Below the pieces are notes generated by a model, which was given only the letters and a program-made list of their open reading frames with translations, had not been told where the DNA came from and searched no databases. DNA of 50,760 nt from the NCBI GenBank assembly GCA_007123775.1, contig SLGK01000196.1, positions 1 through 50,760 on the forward strand, read 5' to 3'. The translations under genes were made by a program, and so were the position numbers. This DNA is from Anaerolineae bacterium. GTDB taxonomy: Bacteria > Chloroflexota > Anaerolineae > Promineifilales > Promineifilaceae. Below are positions 15,297 to 26,500 of this stretch, in pieces. The number at the start of each line of letters is the position of its first letter. Position 1 is the stretch's first letter.

Positions 15297-18200
15297 ATGA
15301 AAAACTGGCCTGGATTGTTAAAAAAATCGACAATCTTTGTGGCATTTGCTCTGTTAGCGGGCGCAGTGATGCTCCTGTTTGGGGCCAATGCGTCATCGGC
15401 TCAGGACAGATCGGCCCCCCAGGCTGAGGCCGCCGCTGAGATAGCTGCCCCCGGATTCGCCGACCTGGCTGAGAGTGAAACCGGGCTGTACGTTGTCCAA
15501 TTGGCTGATCGTCCTTTGGCTACTTATGATGGTGGTATCGCCGGCTTGGCTGCTACAAGTCCCGGACTCACCGGTAGCAACCGCCTCGATGTCAATGCTC
15601 CTGAGAGCATTGCTTACCTCAACTACCTCCAAACGCAACACGACAACTTCATCAGCAGCGCTGAAATTGCTCTTGGTCGTTCTTTAGACGTTCAGTTTCA
15701 ATACCTGAATGTACTCAATGGTCTGGCTGTATACGCCAGTCTGGCTGAAGCGCAGCGTCTGGCTGATCTGCCCGGCGTCCGTGCTGTTTACGCCGATGAG
15801 TTGCGTGAGCTGACCACCGACGTTGGCCCTGGTGTTATTGGTGCCCCCGTATTCTGGGATGGCGATTTTGGTTTTGACGAGCATCGTGGCGAAGGAGTCA
15901 TCATCGGCTTCCTCGACACAGGCGTCAACCATGAGCATCCCTCCTTTGCTGCTGTGGACGGCGATGGCTACGTCCATGATAATCCTTATGGCTCCGGCAA
16001 CTATGTCGGTGTCTGTGAAGACCCCAGTGATCCCGATTACGAAGACATTTGTAACGACAAGCTGATCGGTGCCTGGAACTTGCATCCCGATTCCCCCAGC
16101 GCTACCGACTGGAACAACCACGGTAGCCATGTTGGCAGCACCATTGCCGGTAACACCCACGAAGCCGTATTCACCGTTGGGTCTGATGTCTTCACGCGCA
16201 CCGTTTCCGGTGTAGCGCCTCGCGCCAATGCAATTTCTTACCTGGTTTGCTTCCCCACCTGCCCGCAAACCAGCAGTGTAGCGGCCGTTAACCAGGCCAT
16301 TGCCGATGGTGTAGATGTACTTAACTACTCCATTTCCGGTGGCGACAACCCCTGGAACAGTATTGTTGACCTGGCCTTCCTCGACGCAACCGCGGCCGGC
16401 ATGTTCGTTTCCGCTTCTGCCGGTAATGCTGGCCCTGGCCCCAACACGGTGGCAAAGACTGGCCCCTGGAATGCCTCGGTAGCCGCCAGCACCCACAACC
16501 GCGTCATTGCTAACACAGTTGATGCTGTTGTTGATCCGATCCTGATTGTCGAAGACTTCGGGTATGGCGATTCTACGGCCTACCTTGATTTGCCGCCCGG
16601 CACTTACACTATCGACATTATCCCCACCGGGGCTATGGAGCCGGCGATCTCTGCCACTGTCACTGTGGACGAAGATGGTTTTTATACCGTGATTGCCACC
16701 GGTGATGGTGTCAACCAGGACCTGGAACTACTGGTGCTTGTTGATGATGTAACACCGCCCGCTCCCGGTACTTTCCATTTGCGTCTGGGCCATCTGGCTC
16801 CGTTCGCTGCAGGTGATGCCCTGGCCGATGTCCGTGACCGCGATGGTAACCCGATTTTGGAAAACGTGGCCTATGGTGATGTTACCGGCTTCCTGCCCTT
16901 ACCTGCCGGTGAATATGACCTGACCATTACTGCGCCTGGTGGAGATCCCGTCCTGATCGATCCATTGCCGGTTGACCTGGAAGAAGGCATGATTCTGTCG
17001 GCCTTTGCTACCGGCGAGGGTGATAATCAAGCCCTGGGTGTCTTTGCCTTGCCGTCTGACGAAGTAGGTTTCTTCCTGCCGCTCTATGAGGTGGAGGAAA
17101 TGTTCTACCTCTACCTGCCCTTCATTACCAGGCCTGCAGCAACTTCTGCTAACAGTGGCGTTCCCTTCGTGAACGTCGCGGGCGTTGGTAACGATGCCAA
17201 AGTACAGGTTGCTCACCTGGCCCCGTTTGCGGAAGATGCCAGTGTGACCATTGTCGTAACGCCTGCCGGACCTGAAGATTTGACAGGCATGGCGGCCGTT
17301 CCGGGTGAAGGTCCTGAGATCGTAGCTGATGTTGTCGCTCCGATCATCTGGGCTGGTGACGTAGACCCCGCTAATGTGATTGGCTGTGATCCCTTCCCGG
17401 CTGATGCTTTCGATGGTGCTATTGCTCTGATTCAGCGTGGTGGTTGTACGTTCGCCACCAAAGTTGACGGTGCTGCTGCTGCTGGTGCGGTAGCCACAAT
17501 CGTCTACAATCACGTCGGTGGCCCGCCCATTGTCATGGGTGGTTTGGAAACAACAATCATCCCGGCTGTTTTCATCGACAACAATAATGGTGATGACCTG
17601 GCTGCTTATGCCAGCGCCAATCCTGGTGCCGAAGCTCGCATTAACGCAGCTACGGCCGTTGTCGTCAATGACAATTGGCAAGACGTCGTGGCTGGCTTTA
17701 GCTCACGCGGTCCCAGCCAATTTGACCTGCTCAAACCTGACTACACTGCACCTGGCGTTAACATTCTGGCCGCTGGCTGGGCTGGTCCCGATGCTTATGT
17801 CTTCTTGCAGGGTACATCCATGTCCTCGCCCCACGGCGCGGGCGCGGCAGCGCTGCTGGTTCAGCGTTTCCCCGACTGGTCAGTAGCCGAAGTGAAGTCC
17901 GCTCTGGCTTTGACTGCTTATCAGGACTTGCTGAAGGAAGATGGCGTAACACCGGCTGACTTCTTTGACATTGGCTCCGGTCGTATTGACCTGGCTATGG
18001 CTACCCAAACCGGCCTGGTGATGCACGAGACGATTGCCAACTACGAGGCGGCTAACCCCGACATCGGTGGCGATCCCAAGACGCTGAACCAGCCTAGCAT
18101 GGTGAACCAAGACTGTGTCGAGGAATGTAGCTGGACGCGGACCGTGCGCAGCGTGGCTGACGTACCTGTAACCTACAACGCCAGCTTTAGCGCGCCTGCC

Positions 18201-21200
18201 GGTATTACCGTCACGGTTAGCCCCGCTTCCTTTACCATAACTCCCGGTGCCACGCAGGAACTGGAAATCACGCTCGAAGCTGATTTGGACGTAGTCACGC
18301 CTGGTGCCTGGTCTTTTGCTCAGGTTTATCTCGACGTTGCTGGTTCTACTGCTTTTGACAGTCACATTCTGCTTCAAGAAGATTTCAGCGACGAAACCTT
18401 CCCGCCGGCCGGTTGGGAAATCCACAACTTCTCTGCTTCTGGCCCCACCTGGATTCGCGATACAGCTCAGTCTAATAGCGAGCCAGCTTCGGCCCGCCGC
18501 CTCTATGGCCTGACCGCTGATGGCAACCAGGATGATTGGCTGGTCACACCGCCTATCGAGTTAGATTCCTCTGTCCTGACCTACTTTGACCGTGGGCAAT
18601 GGATGGGTGACTATGGCTACAGCGGCGTCTGGATTTCTACCGATAGCTGCGACCCGGCCGATGGTGACTTTGTGGAACTGTTAGAAACTGATGACATTCC
18701 CAATAATGCCTGGCGTGCCAGCCCCGTAGTCATTGATTTGTCTGCCTATGATGGCGAAACTGCCTGCCTGGCGTTCAACTATGGTGGTACGTTTGCCCAT
18801 ACCTGGTGGATTGACGACGTGACCGTCTGGTCGCTGGGTGATGCGGATTTCGCGCAAGTGAAGTTGCCGATTGCCGTTATCCCCTTCCCTGAAGTGCCGA
18901 TTCTGACCCTGGATCCGGAAGAAATGTCTTCTAGCCAGGGGCCAAATACGGTCGAGACTGAAATCCTGACCGTTGGCAACATCGGCGGCATTGATCTGGA
19001 ATGGGAAGTGACCGACCAACCCCCAACCGCCTCACAACAGGCGTTGGGTGCTACCACACCAGTCGCCCTGGCGCCTTCCGGCCAGGTAACCATTGGCGAC
19101 CTGTCGCTGTTCACGGACCGGAACGCCCTGCGTGGTGAAGAAGCTACCTTTGACCTGCCCCAGAATCTGCTGAGCCAGACGATTACCCACTCGGCTTCGC
19201 AGACTATTCTGGCGGGCAATGCGGTGGCCTGTTCGCCCGACGGCGGCATGACCACCAGCCAGAACCAATATCTGCGCACCTTCACCCTGACAGATTTTGG
19301 TATCTTTGGCAACTTTGATGTAAGCGAAGTAGCTTTTGGTATCGAGAATCTGACCGGTACGGTTAACCGTGACGTTACGGTTAATCTGTATACGCTGGAT
19401 GGTGCTTTTACCTATGCCAACCTGACGCTGATTGGTACGGCGACGCAATCGGTCGCGCCGCAGTCGTTGGCGATTGTCAACGTACCTGTGACCGGTTCTG
19501 TACCGGCCGGCGGCACGCTGGTGGTGGAAGTTAATCCGGGCGACCTGTCCGGTCAGGCTGGTTTCTTCATCGGTTCGAACACCGCCGGTGAAACGGCACC
19601 TTCTTACATTGCCTCCGTTCCGTGTGGCATCACTAACCCCACGCCGTTTGGCGCTATTGGTTTCACCGTTCATGTCGTTATGAACGTAACCGGTGAAGCT
19701 GGCGGTGTGAGCTGCGACACGCCGGGCGACGCCTGGTTTGACGTAGACCCGCAGTCAGGCACGGTGGCCCCGGACGGCACGCAGGCTGTTTCTGTGGAAT
19801 TTGACTCGACTGGATTATCGGCGGGCGACTATGACGCCAACCTCTGTCTAACGAGCAATGACCCGGATCGGCCGTTTGTCGTTGTACCGCTGACGCTGGA
19901 AGTCATTGAAGTGGCCCAGATTGAGGTGGATCCGACCGAACTGAATCCCATTCAGGATCCGGATACGGTAACGACTCATACGTTGACCATTAACAGCACT
20001 GGCAACCTGGACCTGGTCTGGTCTATTGAGACGGATGGGGCTGTGGCCGGTGGTGCTAATGTTATTTATGAGAGCGGACCATTCATTACCGGTATCGGTG
20101 ATGGGCCAGATGGCGCTGATTCCAGTCTGGTACAAAACAGCAGTCTGGGTATGACCCTGCTGGGTTCGGCCGTTAACCTGTCGGGTGCTGGTCCGCACTT
20201 CCGTATGGCCGATCAGTTTGAAGTGCCCAGTCAATGGGACATTGATCAGGTTGTTTTCTATGCCTACCAGACCGGTTCTTCAACCACGTCTAGCTTTACC
20301 GGCGTGAACTTCCGTATCTGGGACGGCGTTCCGGGCGAACCGGGCAGTAATGTCGTCTTTGGTGACACGGCCACCAACCGCTTTGATTCCACCGGCTGGA
20401 CCAACGTTTACCGTTACTCGGAGACGACTGTCAATACACTACGGCCGATCATGTACGTGATTGGTAACGCAGGTGTGACCCTGCCGGCCGGCACCTACTG
20501 GCTTGACTGGCAGTTGGCCGGTACCATCGCTTCCGGACCGTGGCAGCCACCAATTACCATCATTGGACAAACCACGACCGGTAATGGTCTGCACCTAACC
20601 ACTGCCGGTTGGATAAACTGGGTGGATGGTGGTACGGGTACGCCTCAGGGTGCGCCCTTCCAACTGTGGGGTACGGCCGCTTGTGACGATCCGTCAGACG
20701 TTTCCTGGCTGTCGGTTGACCCAGACAGTGGCACAACGGCCCCCGGTGACGCTGATGATGTTGAAGTGACGGTAGACACCACTGGCGTCGCGCCTGGTGA
20801 GTACACAGCCTATCTGTGTATCAACAGCAATGCTGACAACGCTCCGCTGGTGGTTGTGCCGGTGAATCTGACGGTTGAGGGTGATCCCACCGCCTTTGTG
20901 CAGGTGGCTCACCTGGCTCCGTTTGCGGCGGACCTGATGAGCGGGACCGGCGTGACCGTTACGCTGAATGGTGTGCCGGCTTTGACCGACTTCTTCTACG
21001 GCGACTCTACCGCTTACATTGAACTGGAAGTTGGCGATTATGACATCGAAGTATTTCCCACCGGCAGCGCCAGCCCGGCGATGACGGCGACGGTTAGCCT
21101 GATGGCCGACACCTATTACACGGTGCTGGCTACCGGCGATGGTGTAAATCAAGACCTGGCCCTGGTGGCTCTGGTGGATGATTTGACCCCGCCGGACGCA

Positions 21201-23138
21201 GGTAACTTCAAGCTGCGCCTGGGTCATCTGGCACCGTTTGCCGCTGGCAGCGCCACGGCCGATATTCGTTTGAAAGATGGTACGCCGGTACTGACCGACG
21301 TCAACTATCTGGATATAACCGGCTTCCTTGAACTGCCAGAAGGTACCTATGACCTGATTGTCACCACCCCTGGCGGTGGCACAATCCTGATCGATCCGGA
21401 GCCGGTAGATGCGCCAGAAGGGGCTATCCTCTCTGGTTTTGCTACCGGTGAAGGTATGAACCAGGACCTGGCGGTCTTCGCCTTACCGGCTGATGCCGCT
21501 GGCTTCTTTATCCCCGACTACGGCCCTGGTTTGCCGCAGCACTTTGAAGGCTACTTCCCGCCCAACGGCTGGACGGTAGTTGACAATGGTGGCGACTGCG
21601 TCTGGCAGCGGAATGACCAGTGGGGTTTGCCGCTTCGTCCTAACTATGCTGGCGGCGACGGCTTCTCGGCTGCGGCCGATTCTGATCGCTGCGGCAGTGG
21701 CACGACCATGGACACTGAATTGTGGACGTCGCTCATTGACCTGTCTGACCCCGACATTGGCGCGGCGACCATTGACTTCATCGCCTCTTACCGCCACATT
21801 GCTGGTTCCTTCCAGGTGCATGCGAGCGGCGACGGCGGTGCGACCTGGGATACGTTGTTGACCTGGACGGCCAGTGTGGATCCGACCGGGCCTGGCCAGC
21901 CAGTTTCATTGAACCTGACGCCTTATGTGGGTTCTGACGAGGTAATCGTTAGCTTCCACTATATCGCCACGGGTTGGCATTGGTGGGCGCAAATTGACCA
22001 AGTAGAAATCAACACCGTTTCGGCCAGCAACGCTTTCGTGCAGGTGGCCCATCTAGCCCCGTTCGCGGCGGACTTGATGAGCGGCACCGGCGTGACCGTC
22101 ACCCTGAATGGCGCGCCGGCGTTGACCGACTTCTTCTATGGCGATTCAACTGCTTACATTCCACTTGATCCCGGCACGTATGACGTGGCTGTTTGGCCCG
22201 CTGGCAGCGCCACCCCGGCGATGACGGCTACCCTGACCCTGGATCCGGCCACCTACTACACCGTGATCGCCACGGGCGACGGCGACAATCAGCCGTTGCA
22301 GTTGTTGGCTTTGGTGGACGACTTGAGCGCGCCGGCCGAGGGTAACTTCAAACTGCGCGTAGGTCACCTGGCGCCGTTTGCCGCTGGCTCCGCCACCGCC
22401 GACGTTCGCCTGATTGACAACACGCCGGTGTTAACGGATGTTAACTATCTGGACGTGACTGGTTATCTGGAACTGCCGGCCGGCGATTACAACTTCATCA
22501 TCACCGCCCCTGGCGGCGATCCGATCCTGATCAACCCGGCTGAGTTGAGCCTGCCCGCTGGCGCCATTCTCTCCGCTTTCGCCACCGGCGACGGCGACAA
22601 CCAAACTCTAGCCCTGTTTGCCTTACCGGCTGATGGCGCGGGTTCGTTTGTTCCCGAAATGCAATATCTGCTGTTAGCGGAAGATTTCAGCGACACAACC
22701 TTCCCCCCAGCTGGGTGGAGCATACACAAACTGGAAGGCGGTGGCACGACTACATGGACGCGCACGACGGGTCAGTCTTTTAGCCCGCCCGCTTCCGCTT
22801 TTCGTTTGTTCAGCCCTGCCGCCGCTGGTTTTCAGGATGACTGGTTGGTGACGCCACCGCTGCCGCTTGACGGTTCGACTTTGTCTTACCGCGACCGCGG
22901 CTCGTTCATGGCCTTCTATGGTTACAGCGGCGTTTGGATCTCGACTGCTAGCTGCGATCCGGACGACGGCGACTTTGTCGAGTTGCTGGAGACCGACGAC
23001 ATGAGCGCAACCTGGCGACTGGTGACCATTGATCTCTCCGCTTATGACGGGGAAACCGCCTGTCTGGCCTTCCGCTACAGCGGTCTGGACGCTCATGACT
23101 GGTGGGTTGACGATGTGATGGTGGATTATACACCGTAG
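15297..23138 (+). CDS. giant secreted S8 subtilase A (Vpr-like, PA, DUF4397, anchor J)
   Basis: The 2613-residue exoprotease has a signal peptide (1-35, cut after SSA), an I9-like propeptide (about 60-180) and an S8 catalytic domain with Asp207, His275, oxyanion Asn377 and Ser841 (GTSMSSPH). A PA domain (about 690-760) lies inside the catalytic domain. Just before it is an extra 245-residue cassette (413-657) of permuted DUF4397 that includes an internal C-terminal-type tail LYLPFITRP. After the protease come an Fn3-like domain (930-1020), choice-of-anchor J (1028-1180), Ig-like repeats (1195-1860), two DUF4397 pairs (1868-2073, 2247-2450), and further anchor J domains (2080-2240, 2458-2612). 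The protein ends in anchor J without the YLPII tail of its relatives. It probably degrades extracellular protein. SD AAGGAG supports the start. Confidence 0.93.
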   Translation: MKNWPGLLKKSTIFVAFALLAGAVMLLFGANASSAQDRSAPQAEAAAEIAAPGFADLAESETGLYVVQLADRPLATYDGGIAGLAATSPGLTGSNRLDVNAPESIAYLNYLQTQHDNFISSAEIALGRSLDVQFQYLNVLNGLAVYASLAEAQRLADLPGVRAVYADELRELTTDVGPGVIGAPVFWDGDFGFDEHRGEGVIIGFLDTGVNHEHPSFAAVDGDGYVHDNPYGSGNYVGVCEDPSDPDYEDICNDKLIGAWNLHPDSPSATDWNNHGSHVGSTIAGNTHEAVFTVGSDVFTRTVSGVAPRANAISYLVCFPTCPQTSSVAAVNQAIADGVDVLNYSISGGDNPWNSIVDLAFLDATAAGMFVSASAGNAGPGPNTVAKTGPWNASVAASTHNRVIANTVDAVVDPILIVEDFGYGDSTAYLDLPPGTYTIDIIPTGAMEPAISATVTVDEDGFYTVIATGDGVNQDLELLVLVDDVTPPAPGTFHLRLGHLAPFAAGDALADVRDRDGNPILENVAYGDVTGFLPLPAGEYDLTITAPGGDPVLIDPLPVDLEEGMILSAFATGEGDNQALGVFALPSDEVGFFLPLYEVEEMFYLYLPFITRPAATSANSGVPFVNVAGVGNDAKVQVAHLAPFAEDASVTIVVTPAGPEDLTGMAAVPGEGPEIVADVVAPIIWAGDVDPANVIGCDPFPADAFDGAIALIQRGGCTFATKVDGAAAAGAVATIVYNHVGGPPIVMGGLETTIIPAVFIDNNNGDDLAAYASANPGAEARINAATAVVVNDNWQDVVAGFSSRGPSQFDLLKPDYTAPGVNILAAGWAGPDAYVFLQGTSMSSPHGAGAAALLVQRFPDWSVAEVKSALALTAYQDLLKEDGVTPADFFDIGSGRIDLAMATQTGLVMHETIANYEAANPDIGGDPKTLNQPSMVNQDCVEECSWTRTVRSVADVPVTYNASFSAPAGITVTVSPASFTITPGATQELEITLEADLDVVTPGAWSFAQVYLDVAGSTAFDSHILLQEDFSDETFPPAGWEIHNFSASGPTWIRDTAQSNSEPASARRLYGLTADGNQDDWLVTPPIELDSSVLTYFDRGQWMGDYGYSGVWISTDSCDPADGDFVELLETDDIPNNAWRASPVVIDLSAYDGETACLAFNYGGTFAHTWWIDDVTVWSLGDADFAQVKLPIAVIPFPEVPILTLDPEEMSSSQGPNTVETEILTVGNIGGIDLEWEVTDQPPTASQQALGATTPVALAPSGQVTIGDLSLFTDRNALRGEEATFDLPQNLLSQTITHSASQTILAGNAVACSPDGGMTTSQNQYLRTFTLTDFGIFGNFDVSEVAFGIENLTGTVNRDVTVNLYTLDGAFTYANLTLIGTATQSVAPQSLAIVNVPVTGSVPAGGTLVVEVNPGDLSGQAGFFIGSNTAGETAPSYIASVPCGITNPTPFGAIGFTVHVVMNVTGEAGGVSCDTPGDAWFDVDPQSGTVAPDGTQAVSVEFDSTGLSAGDYDANLCLTSNDPDRPFVVVPLTLEVIEVAQIEVDPTELNPIQDPDTVTTHTLTINSTGNLDLVWSIETDGAVAGGANVIYESGPFITGIGDGPDGADSSLVQNSSLGMTLLGSAVNLSGAGPHFRMADQFEVPSQWDIDQVVFYAYQTGSSTTSSFTGVNFRIWDGVPGEPGSNVVFGDTATNRFDSTGWTNVYRYSETTVNTLRPIMYVIGNAGVTLPAGTYWLDWQLAGTIASGPWQPPITIIGQTTTGNGLHLTTAGWINWVDGGTGTPQGAPFQLWGTAACDDPSDVSWLSVDPDSGTTAPGDADDVEVTVDTTGVAPGEYTAYLCINSNADNAPLVVVPVNLTVEGDPTAFVQVAHLAPFAADLMSGTGVTVTLNGVPALTDFFYGDSTAYIELEVGDYDIEVFPTGSASPAMTATVSLMADTYYTVLATGDGVNQDLALVALVDDLTPPDAGNFKLRLGHLAPFAAGSATADIRLKDGTPVLTDVNYLDITGFLELPEGTYDLIVTTPGGGTILIDPEPVDAPEGAILSGFATGEGMNQDLAVFALPADAAGFFIPDYGPGLPQHFEGYFPPNGWTVVDNGGDCVWQRNDQWGLPLRPNYAGGDGFSAAADSDRCGSGTTMDTELWTSLIDLSDPDIGAATIDFIASYRHIAGSFQVHASGDGGATWDTLLTWTASVDPTGPGQPVSLNLTPYVGSDEVIVSFHYIATGWHWWAQIDQVEINTVSASNAFVQVAHLAPFAADLMSGTGVTVTLNGAPALTDFFYGDSTAYIPLDPGTYDVAVWPAGSATPAMTATLTLDPATYYTVIATGDGDNQPLQLLALVDDLSAPAEGNFKLRVGHLAPFAAGSATADVRLIDNTPVLTDVNYLDVTGYLELPAGDYNFIITAPGGDPILINPAELSLPAGAILSAFATGDGDNQTLALFALPADGAGSFVPEMQYLLLAEDFSDTTFPPAGWSIHKLEGGGTTTWTRTTGQSFSPPASAFRLFSPAAAGFQDDWLVTPPLPLDGSTLSYRDRGSFMAFYGYSGVWISTASCDPDDGDFVELLETDDMSATWRLVTIDLSAYDGETACLAFRYSGLDAHDWWVDDVMVDYTP
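16533..17267 (+). repeat. permuted DUF4397 cassette inserted in protease A
   Basis: Protease A and its paralog B align up to NTVDAVV / HTVDVVS and again from PEDLTGMAA / PELQDMAA. Between these, A has 735 extra bases (245 codons, in frame). The insert begins in the middle of a DUF4397 domain (LIVEDFGYGDSTAYLDL), runs through a second copy and a YLPFITRP tail, and ends with the missing first part of a DUF4397 domain (AKVQVAHLAPFAEDASVTIV). Joining end to beginning restores one complete domain. Confidence 0.85.
20899..22650 (+). repeat. duplicated DUF4397 pair within protease A
   Basis: Blocks 20899-21515 and 22036-22650 encode nearly the same two-domain DUF4397 unit (opening FVQVAHLAPFAADLMSG) and are strikingly similar at the DNA level. 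A choice-of-anchor J module (about 21535-22015) lies between them. This indicates a recent internal duplication. Confidence 0.85.
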
Positions 23139-23190
23139 TTGTCGTAGGTTAGCTGATTCTGGTTTTGCCAACGTTGGCTAATTGAGTAAG

Positions 23191-23228
23191 TGAAAACGGC
23201 CGTTTCCGTCAGGAAACGGCCGTTTTCA
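23191..23228 (+). terminator. terminator of protease A built from two ACGGCCGT palindromes
   Basis: GAAAACGGCCGTTTCC (23192-23207) and its exact complement (23212-23227) have a 4-nt loop, with an extra T-A pair outside. The stem ends in TTTTC without a long U-tract. It lies 54 bp past the stop codon. Confidence 0.8.
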
Positions 23229-23229
23229 T

Positions 23230-23258
23230 TTGAACAAATCAACAATTTATAGTATTCT
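23230..23258 (+). promoter_or_regulatory. promoter of protease B
   Basis: TTGAAC (23230-23235), 17-bp spacer, TATTCT (23253-23258). The -35 box begins 2 bp after the terminator stem of gene A. The same layout recurs before C, D, E and the NTPase gene. Confidence 0.65.
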
Positions 23259-23597
23259 TACCCCGATTGCTCAATCTTGCCCTGATTCTATATTACGGTC
23301 CGATGCTGACAGTAGCACTGGGCCGTTAGTAGTCCTTAAGTGGCCTGCGCTATCATACGTAGTTTGTTCATGAACTCGTAAATCAGGCTAGATTCATCCC
23401 ATCATTCGGGCATGAAATGCAGTTAATTGTATCAACTCAAGGAGAGCGTTTATGACCTGAGGCAGAAGAAGAACTACCTTATCCCCATTATATGTAAATT
23501 GAGCTATATGTAGTAGAGCCGACACAACTGTTTGTCAGACACCCTGATACAACCAATCGTGGCTCTGCCATTCATTGATATTTCAAGGAGAAATAAC
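23259..23597 (+). promoter_or_regulatory. long untranslated leader of protease B
   Basis: This roughly 340-nt gene-free stretch has a strong SD box CAAGGAG (23438-23444) followed by the start-stop ORF ATG ACC TGA (23452-23460). Then come the stem AGAGCC (23515-23520) / GGCTCT (23561-23566) and the true SD AAGGAG before ATG 23598. The outer stem pair is A-T here but G-C in leader A, a compensatory change. The last 27 nt match leader A almost exactly. Confidence 0.65.
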
Positions 23598-26500
23598 ATG
23601 AACAATTGGCCTGGATTGTTAAAAAAACCGACAATCTTCATGGCATTTGCGCTCCTGGCAGGAACATTCCTGCTGATTTATGGCGCAAATAATTCACTTG
23701 CCCAGAGTAGCGACAGCGTGGCACCGATGGCCGCCGGCGAGCTGCAATCAGCCGAAGGTGCTGCTGCTGTTTTCGGCGTCAGCGATACCGGTCGTTACAT
23801 TATTCAGTTAGAAGACCCGGCCGTGCCCGGCTACACTGGTGGCATTGCCGGGCTGGCAGCCACCAGCCCCCAGGTTACTGGCGAAACACGACTGGATGGC
23901 AATAGCCCGGCGGTGCAGGCTTACATTAGCTACCTGCATGGCAAACAAGATGAGTTGTTGGCTGACATGAGTGCCACGCTAGGGCGTTCGGTAGAGCCGG
24001 TTTTCCGCTACGAAAGCGCCATGAATGGGTTGGCTATTGAGATGTCCCATGCGGAAGCGATAGCCGTTAGCCAGTTGCCTGGCGTAATCGCTGTGTTCGG
24101 TGATATTGAGGAAGAGCTGGCAACAGACGTGGGTCCCTGGTTCCTGGGTGCGCCCAGCATCTGGTTTGGCGACACTGGCTCTGGTACGGCCACCCGTGGT
24201 GAAGGCACTATCGTTGGTATTATTGATACCGGCGGTAACTTTGACCATCCCTCCTTTGCCGCCACCGACGGTGAAGGCTACACCCACACCAACCCCTATG
24301 GTGCCGGTGTCTATAATGGCTGGTGCGCCACCAACCCCGGCTTCTGTAATGACAAGCTGATTGGTGCCTATGGCCTGAATCCGGTGGGTGGTAATCCGGC
24401 CGATGACAATGGGCATGGCAGCCACACCGGCAGCACGGCCGCCGGTAATATCCATGACGCGGTGTTTGATGTGGGTAACGATACCTTCACCCTGACCGTG
24501 GCCGGTGTTGCGCCTCGCGCCAACGTCGTACATTATAAAGTCTGTACGCCCGGCTGTCCCCAATCAGCCAGCGTTGCGGCCGTGAATCACGCCATCAATG
24601 ACGATATGGTTGACGTGCTGAACTACTCCATTTCCGGTGTTGACAACCCCTGGAATGATGCCGTAGACATTGCGTTCTTGAACGGTTTTAACGCGGGTAT
24701 CTACATTGCCGCTTCAGCCGGTAATGCCGGTCCTGGCCCCAGTACGGTAGCCAAAACCGGTCCCTGGAATGCTTCCACGGCTGCCAGCACCATTAACCGC
24801 ATTATTGCCCATACGGTAGACGTCGTCAGCCCCACCACGCCGCCTGAGTTGCAGGATATGGCGGCGGTGCCGGGTGACAATGTTTCCATCACGGCCGACA
24901 TCACCGAAGAAATTCGTTACAATGCCGCTAATGCGACGGGTTGTAACCCCGGCCATCCGGCTGGCTTCTTTGATGATGCCATTGCCCTGGTCATTCGCGG
25001 CGGCTGTACATTTGCCGAGAAGGTGAACAATGCCGCTGCCGCCGGTGCTGAGGCTGTTGTTGTCTTTAACCACGTCGGTGGCCCGCCCATCAGCATGGGT
25101 GGTCTTACTGCTGCCATGATCCCGTCGGTCATGATTGACAACGTGAATGGTGCCGACCTGCGCGACTATGTCATCGCTAATCCCGGGGCAGAAGTCACCA
25201 TCAATGCGGGCAGCGCCCTAATCTATAACGATGACTGGGAGAACGTAGTTGCCGGCTTTAGCTCCCGTGGCCCCAGCCAGTTTGAGATGCTGGCCCCCAC
25301 CTTTATCGCCCCCGGTGTGAACACGCTGGCGGCCGGCCCCTTTGGTCCGGATGATTATTACTTCAGCCAGGGTACTTCGATGTCCTCGCCCCATGCGGCG
25401 GGCGCCGGTGCGCTGCTGATGGCTCTGAACCCGACCTGGTCACCGGCCGAAGTTCGCTCGGCCCTGGCTCTGACGGCCAATCCGGACGGCTTCGTCAAAG
25501 AAGATGGTGCTACCCCGGCTGACTGGTTCGACGTTGGTTCCGGTTTACTGGACCTGACCGCTGCCGGCAATATCGGCCTGGTCATGGATGAAACCTATGA
25601 CAACTTTGTCGATGCCAACCCGGATATTGGCGGCGATCCCAAGACGCTGAATCTGCCCGCTTTCCTCAACTACAACTGCACCGGTGAATGTTCCTGGACA
25701 CGGACCGTTACCAGCGTGGCTCAGGATGATGTGACCTACGATGCTGTCGTGGATGCGCCGGCCGGTATGACCATTACCGTTGAGCCGGCCAGCTTTGCCA
25801 TCTCCCCCGGCGAATCTCAGGTGCTGACCGTTACGGTTGATGTTGACGGCATGGCGCTCGGCAGCTTTGCCTTTGCCGACGTACAACTGGTACCGCAGCC
25901 GCTGAGCGTACCGAATGAACTGCTCAATGAGTCGTTCAGTGACGAAACGTTCCCGCCTGACGGTTGGGCAACCTACTGGCTTGAGGGTGCAGGCACGCAA
26001 CAGTGGACGCGCGTAACGGCCACGTCCAACACTCCCCCAGCGTCGGCCCACCGGCGTTGGAGTGGCACTGCTGATGGTTTTCAGGATGATTGGTTGGTGA
26101 CACCGCCGATTACCGCTACGCTAGCTGGTGTCAGCCTCAACTTTGCCGATCGCGGTCAATTTATGGCTGACTATGTATACAGCGGTGTGTGGGCTTCCAC
26201 TGGTAGCTGCGATCCTGAGGATGGCGATTTTGTCGAATTGGCGGAGATTGATGATTCGATCAACGTTGTCTGGCGTGACGTGCCTACAATTGACTTGAGC
26301 GCGTATAGCGGTCAACCAGTTTGCCTGGCCTTCCGCTACAGCGGTACTTTTGCTCATAGCTGGTGGGTTGACGATGTGGTTGTGCAGGAGTTTGAGCCTG
26401 CGGCCGTGCCGGCCGTGCATATGCCGGTCGCTGTTATTCCCGCGTTCGCCACACCCGTGATTGACGTCAATCCTGATGAGCTAAGCGCAGCCCAGCCGGC

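Noticed and set aside
23259-23597. Known riboswitch (cyclic-di-GMP class I) in the protease leaders
   Set aside because: The conserved core expected of that aptamer could not be recognised in any of the five leaders; the only shared features are the SD boxes and short stems.
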